The position numbers and the translations under genes were made by a program. From positions 40,715,644 to 40,779,643 of the forward strand of contig NC_060251.1 in NCBI RefSeq assembly GCF_921293095.1: a stretch of DNA of 64,000 bases. The letters run 5' to 3'. This document shows positions 36,609 through 47,797 of the stretch, in pieces; the first letter of the stretch is position 1; each line of letters opens with the position of its first letter. The notes below the pieces were generated by a model. The model was not told where the DNA came from, did no database searches, and was given only the letters and a program-made list of their open reading frames with translations. This DNA is from Ischnura elegans. Its lineage: Eukaryota > Arthropoda > Insecta > Odonata > Coenagrionidae.

Positions 36609-38104
36609 ATAGTATTATATATTTTTGTATCATATATTGCAATAGTATTATAGGTTGCCTTGTTTAGTAGCTTTGTTATATTGCAATAGTATTGTAGGTT
36701 GTTACATTGTTATAAAATTTGTGAGAGAGGTATTTCCTACACAGGTAAAACATACATGACTGTACGTAGTGGTATATAATATATAATTTAAAAATGGTCA
36801 TCATTTCGATTGTATTGAATTTGTTTTGGGTAAATAAAATATTTTTTTTCATGTTATGTGCTCCTTTTTTCAATAGTCTAGGGCTCTTACATAAATAAGA
36901 AGTAACTAGAGATTTCCTAGCGCGATGGAATTACTCTTTCCCTCGTGTAATTAGAAAGAAAACGTATCGTTGCTTTCGGTAATCGGGTAAGTAATAAGGG
37001 GCATAGATGCTGCAAATCTATTCCTAGCAATACGTATTATTGAATGGTTTACTCGAATTGATATTATTATGCACCAAATGAAAAAATATTATTGCGGTAA
37101 AAATTTACATCATTTTCAGATTTTCGCAGAATATTCGTAGTAAGAACCGCGATACGTGGCCTAAATGAAGATTACTTGTAAGATGTTTGCTTGCAAATAC
37201 TATTAGTTCCAGTTTTTATGCATTAATTTCTAACTCGGTAACATCATATTGAAAAATATGTTATTGGCTTGAGTTCAGAAGATAGTAATGAGGAAGTTAT
37301 AGGTTGATTATTTCTGTTTCCACATCCATTTTTATTTCGGCAACGGAGCCTATACCCCAATAACCCTAAAAGGACACGTATCAGCAAAATATTTCCCCAT
37401 ACCTTCCCCATCTTTTTGATGTGCCGATAGCACTTCCAAAAAGGTTATTCCTAGTTCTCACAAGTGGACCGACTAAATCTTACTATCACCCCTCGCTTCA
37501 TCTCCGTACCACCTCCAACCTTAGAATAGCCGGCAGGAGTGGTGCACGTCAAGAAACACCCTAATACACCGTCGGAAAATAATCTCGAAAGCAGAGTGCC
37601 ACCCATCTCAAGCACCTGCAGTGAAGGGAATACATAATGGTATGTGAAAACCATTTTTGTTAAATATCTGATGCTTACGGGTGGTCGTATGGGAAGAAAG
37701 GAATTGGATCTGAAAACATGAAACGAGTGAAGGAATTTGTGACGAGAATAGTGGCTTCAGAAGAAAATGTAGAAATTGTTCAATATTATCGAACCCTACC
37801 CCGATACTTAGGATTACTAGTACAAGGAATACGCCGAAATATCTTGTGCAGAATTACCATCACAATCAAACAGCTGTTCACGGCGATTCCTTGTACTTAT
37901 AACTTGCATTACATCCATCTAAGCCAAAAATTTCCCTATGGCAGTGGCAAAATACCAATGGCGATACCAGTAGAGCATAACAAATTCATTTTCCTCGTAT
38001 TTTTGTGGATACATAGCGCAGAAAAAAAATTGAAAGAAAACGGTGGCGCGGGGAAAAAGCTGACAGTATGCAACCCGCATCACGTTTATATCCCGCTGTG
38101 CGGG

Positions 38105-38122
38105 TGACGTGATATCACGTCA
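38105..38122. promoter_or_regulatory. Right subterminal palindrome of the piggyBac element
   Basis: TGACGTGATATCACGTCA, the same palindrome core as at the left end, lies about 155 bp inside the right TTAA. Confidence 0.6.
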
Positions 38123-38280
38123 TGAATAAAAAAATTCATAGCTAGCATATTAGGGCCAAGAAAATTTTTTCATTATTTTTCCCAGCTCTTTTGGCACCCA
38201 TGCATGCGTTTTGCATTAAAAAACGACAGCCGCACCGGGGGTCGATTTTGAGTTTACATGGTCAGCATTGAAAGTGTTAA

Positions 38281-39058
38281 TTCATACACGAGCCAACGGT
38301 ATGAAAATCAAAATGATTTTCGAGGCTCTCTTCAGCAGAATTTCCATCAGTTATGAGAATTGATCGTAAATGTGATCAGATTCCTCACCTTAGTTAGCAC
38401 CGTGATGAATTTCTCAGAACAGGCGCTGACTGCAAAACTTCTGAGTGAAATCAACAATACGGCATAACGAAGATTAATATTTACTAGTATCTGCGGTAGC
38501 GATATGAAGTTTCTCTTTGTCGACGAATGATATAATTTGAATCACTAGAGAAAGCGTGAACTTAAATGGCGTTATCTTTTTTTTTTTTGTTATGATCCAA
38601 GATGCCTCGGCGTGGCCTCAGAGAGAGAGAAACAGAAAAGGGAAAGTGTGAGACAAAGCTCGACTATTGTGGTCTCCTTCGAGCTACAAGAAGTCAACCT
38701 TGGAATATGGAAAACAATTCCCTAATTTTTTCCGGCAGTTATACTCAAGGATTCATAAGGAATACAGGAGGGAATTCCTCGGATTAAATTATGATTAAAA
38801 ATTAAAATGGATGCGCTATCCTCCCCGGACCAGGGCAAATCCCTAACTAGAATGTATTTTGGAGAGAAAAACCGCTTTTACTATTAAGCACTGATATGAC
38901 ACTGATATAGCACTGATATAACACTGATACTCTTTGAACCCCTCCCTACACATAAATCGCAGTGAAAATAGTCAAAAAAATGTTTCTTTACCTTGTAAAC
39001 TGCCAAGCTTACTGTTACCAGAGGCAAAAAGCTTGGTCCTTTATAGTGTCATATCGAG
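38281..39058. other. Intergenic with a four-unit 11-bp tandem repeat
   Basis: The only structure seen is a tandem repeat of CACTGATATRR at 38889-38932, about four units. No gene was recognised. Confidence 0.5.
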
Positions 39059-39310
39059 CATGGGCGTAACCAACATGGGGGCAGGAGGAGGCAGCTGCCT
39101 CCAACCCCCCTCCCCCCTCGGAAGCAGAAATGGCAAATGTCTTTAAGGAAAATAATATTTTTTTCATGCAAGTAATTTTAAAAACTATTAAAGAGCTGTT
39201 ACAGTTTCCTTAAATGTTGATTTCATTCACCTTTTCTATGCTTAAATATTACCTACAACTTGAACAACCATGGCTTGCTCCCTCTAGTTTTGATCCCGGG
39301 TACGCCCTTG
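39059..39310. mobile_element. hAT-like MITE (CATGGGCGTAACC ends)
   Basis: Ends are CATGGGCGTAACC and GGGTACGCCCTTG. Flanks ATATCGAG (39051-39058) and TCATCGAG (39311-39318) match at six of eight positions, fitting an aged 8-bp hAT target duplication. It is 252 bp, with C runs inside the left end and no ORF. Confidence 0.7.
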
Positions 39311-39318
39311 TCATCGAG

Positions 39319-40811
39319 CTCAAACTAAATATACACTGAGTGATAAAATCTTTTGCCGACATTCGTGACGCCCTCTTTGTATGTTGATGTTATGACCCAA
39401 ATGTTATTTGATGACTTTACTCGAATTCTCTACGAATTTTGGACCCCACAACATCACAGAAAGTTTTGTTCTGCAAATACGCTGAAAAATCAATGGAAAT
39501 CAGAGCGCCTCATCAAGAAATTTTACAAACCAGCTGGGACAGTTAACTCATTAATTCTTCATGTTACGGTCCTGCTTAGGTAAGAAGAAAATTATCTTTA
39601 CACCTTTGCTTTCAGACGAACGATGTATTGAGAAATATAAATTTCAAAGACATTGGGCAAGCGATAGAATTATTGGAGAAAATGGGCGGTAAATGTGTAT
39701 GATATTTGTTCACTTGGATAAATACTCGATATTCATTATACGGAATCACTCTTATTCACGATGGGACGTCTAATTCATCGCATACGCTTTCAATATAACA
39801 ATCGATAATATTTGCAATTCGCCGATCATAGTAACTTCCATTTCTTCGTTCATATATTTCTGTGCAGACCCGGGTTGACGCCGACCATTAGGAAAAATAG
39901 TTCACCACTATTTTTGTAGCGCCTGTATGGTAGGCAATACAAACTAGCAAACAAGGATTTTGTTGAATTTCCGGTTAAAAACATAATAGAACCTAATTTG
40001 AAAATCCGTATTCACTGTTTCTTTAATTGGAGAGATAAAAGAAAGCCTTCACCAAAAATTCTAATCCCCGAACACGATTTTTCTCTTGCCCCTTCAATTG
40101 GTCAATTTTTCAGTGGCATGCGCTGTATAATGGCTCCTTAAACGAACATGAAGATTCCCAGCCTGTCTAATGTTTTTTTTTTCAAGCATTTCGCCGCAAG
40201 ATAGCTTGGTTACTCGTGTTGGGCCTCGGGAAGTGGCTCTACGTTCAAACTCAAAGCGTCTTTCCCGGTAGGGTCACACTATGGGAATATGGGGGCGATC
40301 GTATCTCATCAAGAAAATATAATATTAGTCATTATAAACGTGGTTTCCCAACACACGTATTAATGCACAATTTCTTTACGAAATGCCTTAGCGATTCATG
40401 TGTGTTCTTTTCTAAAACGCGATTCTCATAAAACACAATGTTGTTGAGAGGATTTGCATAACGTTCAGGCGCCCCAATCTTGCTGCCGCCCGCACCATAT
40501 CATACGACCATAGTTCGTCAGTGAAACCAGCCACTCGGATTCAGTGATAGTTTAAATGAGAAAAAAGTTTTTTCTCATTTATTTGAATTTTTTTAGTAAG
40601 ATGGTAACTTTTTTTAGTGTATACCATTATTTCTTTAGTTTATGCTAAAAATTATGCACTTTACCAAAAATATCATAATCTAATACCAAAAATCAATTTT
40701 TAATGATTTAATTTAATGATAATAATTTAAAATGAGGTTATCCATACAAGATTAATCTTGACGACGGTAAAATAATAGAGAAAAACGAGAAATATTTCCC
40801 CCAAATCATAA
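39319..40811. other. Intergenic, no gene seen
   Basis: Short chance frames only. No motif or terminal repeat was recognised. Confidence 0.4.
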
Positions 40812-41330
40812 GAGTGGGGTAGCTAGGAATTTTGTTTTGGGGGGTCCAGAACCAGGGGGGAAAATCTTTGAAAAACAGGGTACTAAATAGAGGGTTTTAA
40901 CCCTTTATATCCCAGAGCTGCTTCTGGGAGAAATTAAATTTCAAGATTTTTTGTTTTAAAAAAGTGAAAATTTTATACTCAATCATAATTATCATGTCAG
41001 CTACATATTTCGCCATTAAACTCTACAGTACAAGAGAACCTGTAATTTAAATATTTCCCGAATAGAGTCAAAAATGTACACATTTTGTATGTCACTTACA
41101 AGAGCAAGAAGCAAGACTGTTACAAGCAGCATTGGGTTATAGTAGGTTAAACTAATTTTAACACTTTTCATGATCACAAAAGCTTCATTTTTTTAAGAAA
41201 TCTTTTCTAAATTCATGAAATGTCAATTTTTTGTTTTCTTCTATGAAGCAAAGTGATTTTGTTTTTATATTTTGGAGGGTTCTGGGCCCCCCCCCCCCCC
41301 CGCCAGATCCTCACCCTCGCTGCGTCACTG
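40812..41330 (+). mobile_element. hAT-type MITE, forward copy of a two-copy family
   Basis: The left end GAGTGGGGTAGCTAGGAATT is a mutated CAGTGGCRTAGCYAGGAATT. The right end is CTCGCTGCGTCACTG after a long C run. Internal blocks ('gtactaaatagagggtttta', 'aacacttttcat') recur in inverted orientation in 41815-42269. It is non-coding. Confidence 0.7.
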
Positions 41331-41500
41331 CGATTGAAATTGTTAAAAAGACCAAATAATTTCAACAGGGAAGATCAGTGCCCACTGCCCACTCCAAAAA
41401 GTATGCAAAAGAATAATTCAATGAATAATTTCCCTCTTTACATGAATGTCTGTGGCAGAGGTAGATTAAGGTGGGAGGCCAGGTGAGGGGTTTGACAACC

Positions 41501-41764
41501 CAGGGCCAGCCTTAGGACGGGGCGACTGCCCCGGGCCCTGCGTTCGTGAAAAAAAAATTAAAATATACGATAGTTTTGAATCAAGGTATCATAACGGCGT
41601 AATTACAAAGTCTGAATTTGGGAGGGGAACACATACTTAGCCAGAGAGCGGTAGGGATTCAAAATGCTCGAGTTTGTAGATGGGGTATAGAGTTTAATAT
41701 TTTAAGTGAAGGGCCCCACACTGAAGGTTCGCCCCAAGCCCCTCACCTGCAAGGGCCGGCCCTG
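41501..41764. mobile_element. hAT MITE (CAGGGCC ends) with exact target duplication
   Basis: Ends are CAGGGCCAGCCTTAGG and GGGCCGGCCCTG. The exact 8-bp TGACAACC is found at 41493-41500 and 41765-41772. The length is 264 bp and there is no ORF. Confidence 0.9.
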
Positions 41765-41814
41765 TGACAACCCCTTTCCCCACTTATTCCTGGAAAAATA
41801 GGGAAGATGGTAAT

Positions 41815-42269
41815 CAGGGGCACAGTGAGGGGGGATCAAGGAGGTCCGGACCCCCCCAAAATATTAAAACATATAAAAAAATTAATCAAGCATAGAGCAA
41901 GGGAATAAGTCTTTAAATAATAAATTATCATTATGTTATTGAAATAGGTTTGTCCCTTTGTTTAAATAATATATTATCAAACAATATGTTTGGGCTTGGC
42001 CACTTGGGTAGTGTAATGGCAGTACTTTACAGCTGGTCAAATTTTGACTGTATACCTTTTTAAAAGAAAACAAAACATTGAAAAATCACTAATTTACAAA
42101 ATATTTCTTTGAAAAATGAAGTTTTTTTTATTATGAAAAGTGTTGAATTAGTGTAAAACCCTCTACTTAGTATCCTGTTTTATTTTTTTAATTTCCCCCA
42201 TACCCTGTTGTTTTTGGACCCTTCCACCCTCTCCCCCCCCTTCGAATGAAATTCCTGGCTATGCCACTG
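41815..42269 (-). mobile_element. hAT-type MITE, reverse copy of a two-copy family
   Basis: Ends are CAGGGGCACAGTGAGG and ATTCCTGGCTATGCCACTG. Flanks ATGGTAAT (41807-41814) and ATGATAAT (42270-42277) match at seven of eight positions. Shared internal blocks with 40812-41330 are in opposite orientation. Confidence 0.85.
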
Positions 42270-42277
42270 ATGATAAT

Positions 42278-43689
42278 CATTAAGGTAGCTCTCTAATGAA
42301 ACTTTTTTTATGTCACTAACTCAACAAGCAATATTTAAAGATAGTGAGAGAACATCTGAAAGCCACTTTTCTATAAGCAGTCACATAAATGCTGAGGAGC
42401 ATTTGATACCACCATTGCAAAACGGAAAGTAGGATACCGCTCATCGCATGCTGACTGCTGCATTTACCCAAAATTTTTATTGCTGCCTGTATATCTTGCA
42501 CTTGGGCTCTTTCCTAACAATAAGGATCACTTAGGGGCTTGACCCTACCAGACAAGTCCTCCCGGCAGGAGATCTATTCTGCACTGGCTGGCAGATAATA
42601 TAGTGTACTCCCACAGCCCTAGGGTCAATCCCCAGGAGAGAGCAGGACTGAATAGGAAGCACAAAGTACGCATTTATAGCCAAAACTTTCATTATATTTA
42701 GGTTTTTCCACATTTTTTTTACAATAGGAGCTATGGACATACCTCATCTCCCAAACCATTACTCACTTTGATGCTTGTCTCGACTACATATATGGTATGT
42801 CATGGAACGAGCATGTCTAAAGAAAACACTACCGTCACTTATATGGAGTTCCCTTTCATTCATGAATTTTTGCAACAGTGGCAATGGATGGAAGTATGGA
42901 GGTATGCCAAACTATTTGCTCCTTGCTAAGGCAAAGAGATTTCAACAGGAGAGGGAGTATAACTAGATTATTTGGTTGAAGATTACATGGTAAGCTACCC
43001 AGGTGTGGAGACACTATGCCTTTCAATTCTACTTTGAATTATAATAACTGTTAAAGCAGGGTGTAATGATGAAAGATATGCAAAAGGGTGGTTATAAGAA
43101 AGAAGCAATCTGAAAACTTATGATGTGGAAAGATTTTTCATATTATAACACCAAAAAATGAATGTTTGCATTTTGTAATGGCATAATCCCATACACCTAC
43201 CTAGTTCTTTTTGGTTGCCAGTCACTTTTTATCAAAATTAACCAATCCTTTTTCTGACGTTTCATAGTATGTATTTATTTTTGGATCTTTAGAGCTTGAG
43301 AATATTTTATAATTAACACATAATTGAAATTGCTCCATCTCTTCAATATGCCTGCGCAAGGAATTTATATTTGCAAATGCAGGAGCTGAACCACCAAGGA
43401 TAAGAGGAATGTCCTTGTTTATTGGAGCAAACACTGAACTAGAAGGTCTGGTTAGATTTAAGACCAGGGATATACGAATGCAGGAATGGGCATCTTTTAA
43501 CATGCTGATTGTCATCTGGCAAACAAAAGGAGCTTGATTTGGGACAATCATGTATGTACTACGGCATAGATTGAAGTCTTTACTTTGGGTTACAGCCCAG
43601 TCACAGTGGAAAGGCTTCCACATTCCAATGGCCGCAATGACTGCTAAGTTGGGGATAATTGTCAATTACTCACTCTAAGGGTACCCATA
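42278..43689. other. Unassigned region containing one longer open frame
   Basis: No terminal repeat was recognised. A minus-strand frame (43222-43665) is the only notable structure and is listed separately. Confidence 0.35.
43222..43665 (-). CDS. Unrecognised 147-codon open frame
   Basis: I do not recognise this product. The frame is longer than most chance frames here. Its C-terminal half has a protein-like mix (SLRRHIEEMEQFQLC, KIFSSSKDPKINTYY), while the N-terminal part is less convincing. No supporting neighbour exon with matching phase was found, and the flanks are transposon debris. It could be an exon of an unknown minus-strand gene, a fragment of a mobile element, or chance. Confidence 0.2.
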   Translation of the reverse strand: MTIIPNLAVIAAIGMWKPFHCDWAVTQSKDFNLCRSTYMIVPNQAPFVCQMTISMLKDAHSCIRISLVLNLTRPSSSVFAPINKDIPLILGGSAPAFANINSLRRHIEEMEQFQLCVNYKIFSSSKDPKINTYYETSEKGLVNFDKK

Positions 43690-45130
43690 CAAGATAGGTT
43701 AAAGGGTAGGAACCAGAAAAAAAAGTAGTTCACATGATGGAATCGCCCAAAAACAAAATAAAACACTATGGACATGGGAAAACATACCAACTACCTCCTC
43801 CTTAAAAACACGGAGTAAAATCAAATGAGCCTCAGAAATTATCTAAACAGGAGCTGGCCCAAGATTTTGACTTTTATTCAAGGAGGCAAGTTCAGCAATA
43901 TCCCAAAGGTCTCCATCATGTGAAATCCGAAGAGGTTAGTCCTACTAGATAAACTCAAATGCCTCTCAGAAATAAAACTGGATAGCCATCAAAACCCCCA
44001 AAATGAGACATTGCTTGCCTCCCAAATGTGCTTCAATGACAGAGTGATTAACATTTCTGATACAGTTTTTGAGACTCATGAAGTGGCGTTGTTACAGAAA
44101 GGTCCAAAATATGTACCAAATATTCCAATAAGGAAAAAGAAGTGGAGAATTGAATTTTAGATTGTGAAATGGCACTAGACAAGCAGGACATTGGAATTAA
44201 AACATTCATATCTCAAAAGATGCCTAGCTTAATTAATAGTCACAAGCAACATCAACTATCCTGTCCTTCAGACCTCCTATCAGTGATTTCTATTCGGAAA
44301 CGCCTAAGGGACAATAATGTCATCATTGAAAAGGCTGACAAAGGAACTACCACAGCTGCAATACATCACAGTCCCACTTCACCAAACATCTTTGGGAAAG
44401 TGACTTAGTACCGGAGATACTGCACTTCGAAACAAAAGGAAGAAAGATGGATAAAAAGAAGAGCTGGAAATAAGAAGGAATATGGGAAAATTTCAATTAC
44501 TCAATGACATCCTTTTTGAAAGAATTTCCCGCCTTCTACAAGTCTCTCTAAACTTCACGGAAGGACAAAAACCCCTGAACCTCCCAAACAACTCCCCTCC
44601 TACTGATAACCCACATCTACCTTAACCCATTAGTGCATTGCGTCCGATATATCGGACATGTGCCATGTCTCACAAAAATACTTCTCTAGTCGATAAATTC
44701 CATGAGTCAACTAAAATATTAGCGGGGGGTGAAGACAGACATCCATTTGAACTTAATACGGTATTAAAATGTAATTAAAATGTAGCGCAAGTCAACTGGA
44801 GTCCATAAAAAAATAAAATACACACGTTCGATATATCGGACGCTATGCACTAATGGGTTAATCATTTAATGACGAAAAAGACCCTTTCAAAGTCATCATA
44901 TGGTTATTAACGCTGTCCCCTCACTGGGTTTTTCCCATCTCTCACCACAACCGTCACCCCTTAGGTCTCCCCGGCTCCCCCCCCCTCCTTACACCCACTT
45001 TTCCTCCCTCCAACCTTCTCAAGTCCCTTCTCGGTATAAATTTACATGAAATGCTAAAAATTTGTGTACTTGAAAATGACCTCTTGAGGTTGAAACATGT
45101 TGTACCAAGAAAATAAATCCCTTGAAGAAA
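43690..45130 (+). mobile_element. Degenerate Penelope-like retroelement
   Basis: Two motifs typical of the N-terminal reverse transcriptase region of Penelope-like elements appear in order: VINISDTVFETHEVALLQKG near 44050-44105, and LRDNNVIIEKADKGTTT near 44310-44355. The catalytic RT core and any GIY-YIG endonuclease are not found, so a large internal deletion is likely. The 3' part is C-rich (44930-45030) and ends with 'gacctcttgaggttgaaacatg' near 45090. A piggyBac-type MITE sits at 44626-44857. The 5' boundary is approximate. Confidence 0.7.
44626..44857. mobile_element. piggyBac-type MITE at TTAA with subterminal palindromes
   Basis: TTAA at 44622-44625 and 44858-44861 flanks an inverted repeat of about 35 bp. 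The left end reads CCCATTAGTGCATTGCGTCC and the right end is its complement with one mismatch in this stretch. Each end contains the self-complementary motif CGATATATCG. The length is 232 bp and there is no ORF. Confidence 0.9.
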
Positions 45131-45171
45131 ATGAAGTCGTTTTGTCATTTGTGGGAGAATAAGGCAGTACA

Positions 45172-45829
45172 TATAGGGTAGTTTCCTTCATCAAAGAAAA
45201 CGAAAAGCATTGATTGCGATTCGTTACCCACCATTAGTGTATTCAAAATATACAAATTATTTCGTTTTAGAAATAGCGGTTTAGACGAATGGCAATGGTC
45301 CATTTTTATCCTCATTTGAAAAGGGCCAGATTGGCGCCCATGCGATGCCACTCCACGTGACGTCACAGGAACCTAGTTTCTATACGAGAAGATAGGAGTT
45401 ATACATCGTCTGAGGTTACCAATGCATGCATGAGGCGTAGAGCTCAGGGAAACATGTCTTAATAATCACTTATTAAAACTGGCTAAGGTCGGAAAGTTTT
45501 CTTCATTTGATAAGGTATTAATAATCCTTATTTAAGACAAGCGCTACCAGCCAGCAGGGTACTCAGCTACCCGCTAGCAGCCTGCGTCGTATCAGCACTA
45601 AGCCTCGCCTCAAGGTCACCTCACAGGGGGGCAGCGGGAACCAGAAATAAGTCTCACGGAGAGATTTCCCGGCATTCATACTTACGCGTCGCGTTTTCGC
45701 GCGCTTGAAAATTTTCACTTTTCATTTAATCGCGAAAAATAGATAAAATCTAAAAGCGTGAAATACGTACTACAGGTGTAATAATCTTTAGTTTTAGGCA
45801 ATAAAAAAATAATAGGAAGCCACCCTATT
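45172..45829 (+). mobile_element. ATAGGG-ended MITE, copy E, inserted in an RT remnant
   Basis: Same orientation as copies A and C, from TATAGGGTAGTTTCC to GGAAGCCACCCTATT. It contains a small internal deletion in the 'atagatatcgtcatttaaaa' region. It separates IRQ-coding bases on its left (near 45155-45165) from the continuing reverse transcriptase frame on its right. Confidence 0.85.
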
Positions 45830-46345
45830 GTTCCGCGACAGTCCAGCTTTATGTTCTTTCCATAGAACCCCTGATATGCCAATTGAAAATCTGTGTAATG
45901 GGCTTACCTCTGCCAAACATGCCTGACCATAACATTACCGTCTCTGGATAAGTTGATGATGTGACTGTCTTTGTTGTTTCCAGTGAAGACATGCCTAACA
46001 AAACACACATTTCAAGAATATGTTTGCACCTTGGGAACAAAGTCAAGCAAAGAAAAGAGAACTGCTGTTTAGTGTGGGGCCTGAAGGGTGAAGAGGTAAA
46101 TTTGGGAATTAAGAGAGTGCTGTTGCCAGGCCCTACAGGCACTTAGGGCTGAATAGCCTTGGGGAGCACTGGGCTCTTTCAGGACCTTCTACATATTTAT
46201 GTACTTGGACCCTGCAAGTACTTGAACTGAAAAATGAAAGGACACATGAGACTCCTGCAATAGTAAAGTGGCATTATGAATTTTTGGTACCATATGGATT
46301 GGATGTCTCTCTTTTTCTTGCCCTAGCCAATGCTAGCATTGTAGG
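45829..46345 (+). pseudogene. Non-LTR reverse transcriptase remnant (Tx1/L1-like)
   Basis: Directly right of MITE E the plus strand reads QLYVLSIEPLICQL, the segment that follows the QGCPLS motif in Tx1/L1-like reverse transcriptases. About 40 residues later comes G-stop-VDDVTVFVVSSEDM at 45946-45990. This is the catalytic YADD region with tyrosine converted to a stop and alanine to valine. The frame then stays open to near 46143, and a shifted frame continues (LKNERTHETPAIVKWHYEFL) to about 46345. It is a dead fragment with both ends lost. Assignment is by motif recognition. Confidence 0.65.
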
Positions 46346-46371
46346 GAATTATGGAGATACATAAGTAACTG

Positions 46372-46690
46372 CAGTGGCGCAGCGAGGAGGGGTTTTGGGG
46401 ATAAAACTCCCCCCCAAAGCTCAGAGAAATTTTTAAGTTTAATCCATTTTACTTAATTGTATTGATATTACTAATAGAATAGTGTAAAGATTAATAATAT
46501 ATCCCTCAGAATGCTATAAAACCCACCATTTTGAACCATTTATGTATCTTAAAACTCCACAATTTATTTTTCTTATTTATTTTTTATTATTTAATACCGC
46601 TTATCCTGGTGGGTATTCCATTCCCCCACACACCCCGGTATTATTTGCACCTAACCCCCCCCCCTTAATTCCTAGTTGTGCCCCTACTTG
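46372..46690. mobile_element. Probable hAT-like MITE (CAGTGGCGCAGCGAGG end)
   Basis: The left end CAGTGGCGCAGCGAGG with an adjacent C/G run, and the right end CCTAGTTGTGCCCCTACTTG after a C run, fit the hAT-MITE pattern seen elsewhere here. The ends match only partly and no target duplication was found. Confidence 0.5.
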
Positions 46691-46873
46691 GCTGGGGCTC
46701 ATGATGGGGCCAATCTTCAGGGGGAAATTTGGGAAATTTTAGGAAATTGAATGCCCGGAAATATATTTTACGCTATTCTGGCTCTTAAAAACTAGATAAA
46801 AGTTAATAAAAAATAGCAATTCACGGCTTTTAAAATTTAATGCGATGTACACATTATGGTTCTATTACACATG

Positions 46874-47071
46874 CATAGGCGGATCCAGGGGGGGGGCACG
46901 GGGGCACGTGCCCCCCCCAAACCCTTAAAAATATGCTAGATTTTTAATATGGTCCCATTATCATTGCGTTCGTTTTGTATTACGAGGTATCCTTGTGCCC
47001 CCCCCTGAACAAAATCCTGGATACGGCCTTGCTTGTGCCCCTCCCAGAAAGAAATCCTGGATCCGCCCCTG
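46874..47071. mobile_element. hAT MITE (CATAGGCGGATCC family), second copy with exact target duplication
   Basis: Ends are CATAGGCGGATCC and GGATCCGCCCCTG. The exact 8-mer TACACATG is at 46866-46873 and 47072-47079. It is nearly identical in sequence and length to 18229-18430 but in a different target, so the two are independent insertions. Confidence 0.9.
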
Positions 47072-47079
47072 TACACATG

Positions 47080-47797
47080 TAGTGATTTTTCTCCTTGAAA
47101 CTGCAATGAAATCTTTAAAAAAAATCTAAAATAATCTTTTCGAATAGCACTATCAAAAAAGTATCTGGTTCTCTTTTACTTTCCTGCATTTTAAAGTCGT
47201 TGAATTACTATTTTCCTTCCTCAAGTAAAGATTCCGTAAATACCACAAATACAAACCCTCAAATGTGGAACCTTATTCTGTTGTATTTAAAACCAAATTC
47301 ACCAAAATATGATTCTGAAGATTGCTCGCGAGGAGAAAAAATAACTTTCCCGTAGTCTTCAACCACTGATTTTACACTTTCCATGCTTTTCATAACTCCC
47401 TCCAAAAGCAGGAAAAGAAGTTCGAAAGAAAATTTAACGCGATTGAAACGCCATCTACCAAATAATTTTGTATCGTATTCCGACACGGTTTTAAACGTTT
47501 GAAAATATTTGAATGTTAAGTTTGATTGCGACATTACTTGATTATGTGGGGGGTTTGTTTGGTTTGTTTTCCGTACTAATGCTTATTCAGCTACATCGGT
47601 AGTGGCCAGTGAAAGAATTCGCTTCTCGGCTTCTCTCTCAGATAAATGTGCCGAAAATGTTCAACGACTTCTTGCTGAACTGATTGTTTTGTTGTGCCTG
47701 GCGCTTGTCTAATCTGTGCCGAGGCTTTTAAATTGGTTCTCAAACCCCTACTGTTACCACTCACTGCGTTTAAACAGAATTAATACTTTCTCACGCA
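47080..47797. promoter_or_regulatory. Upstream region of the DONSON homologue
   Basis: This is the presumed promoter and 5' UTR side of the gene that starts at 47798. No TATA box at a clear distance was recognised. A divergent minus-strand frame (47259-47534) lies within it. Confidence 0.35.
47259..47534 (-). CDS. Unrecognised 91-codon frame divergent from DONSON
   Basis: A frame starting MSQSNLTFKYFQTFKTVSEY on the minus strand, 263 bp upstream of the DONSON start. I see no domain. It might be the first exon of a head-to-head neighbour or simply chance. The head-to-head position is the only argument for it. Confidence 0.2.
   Translation of the reverse strand: MSQSNLTFKYFQTFKTVSEYDTKLFGRWRFNRVKFSFELLFLLLEGVMKSMESVKSVVEDYGKVIFSPREQSSESYFGEFGFKYNRIRFHI

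Larger units (their letters stand above)
34333..38280 (+). mobile_element. Decayed piggyBac-type DNA transposon
   Basis: It is bounded by TTAA at 34333-34336 and 38277-38280, the piggyBac target. The ends are imperfect inverted repeats (CACCTTGAGTGC on the left; GCATTGAAAGTG on the right, nine of twelve positions matching). Both ends carry a subterminal perfect palindrome containing TGACGTGATATCACGTCA, twice on the left and once on the right. The interior holds a broken piggyBac transposase. The element length of 3.94 kb includes extra AT-rich material around the coding remnant. Confidence 0.85.
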
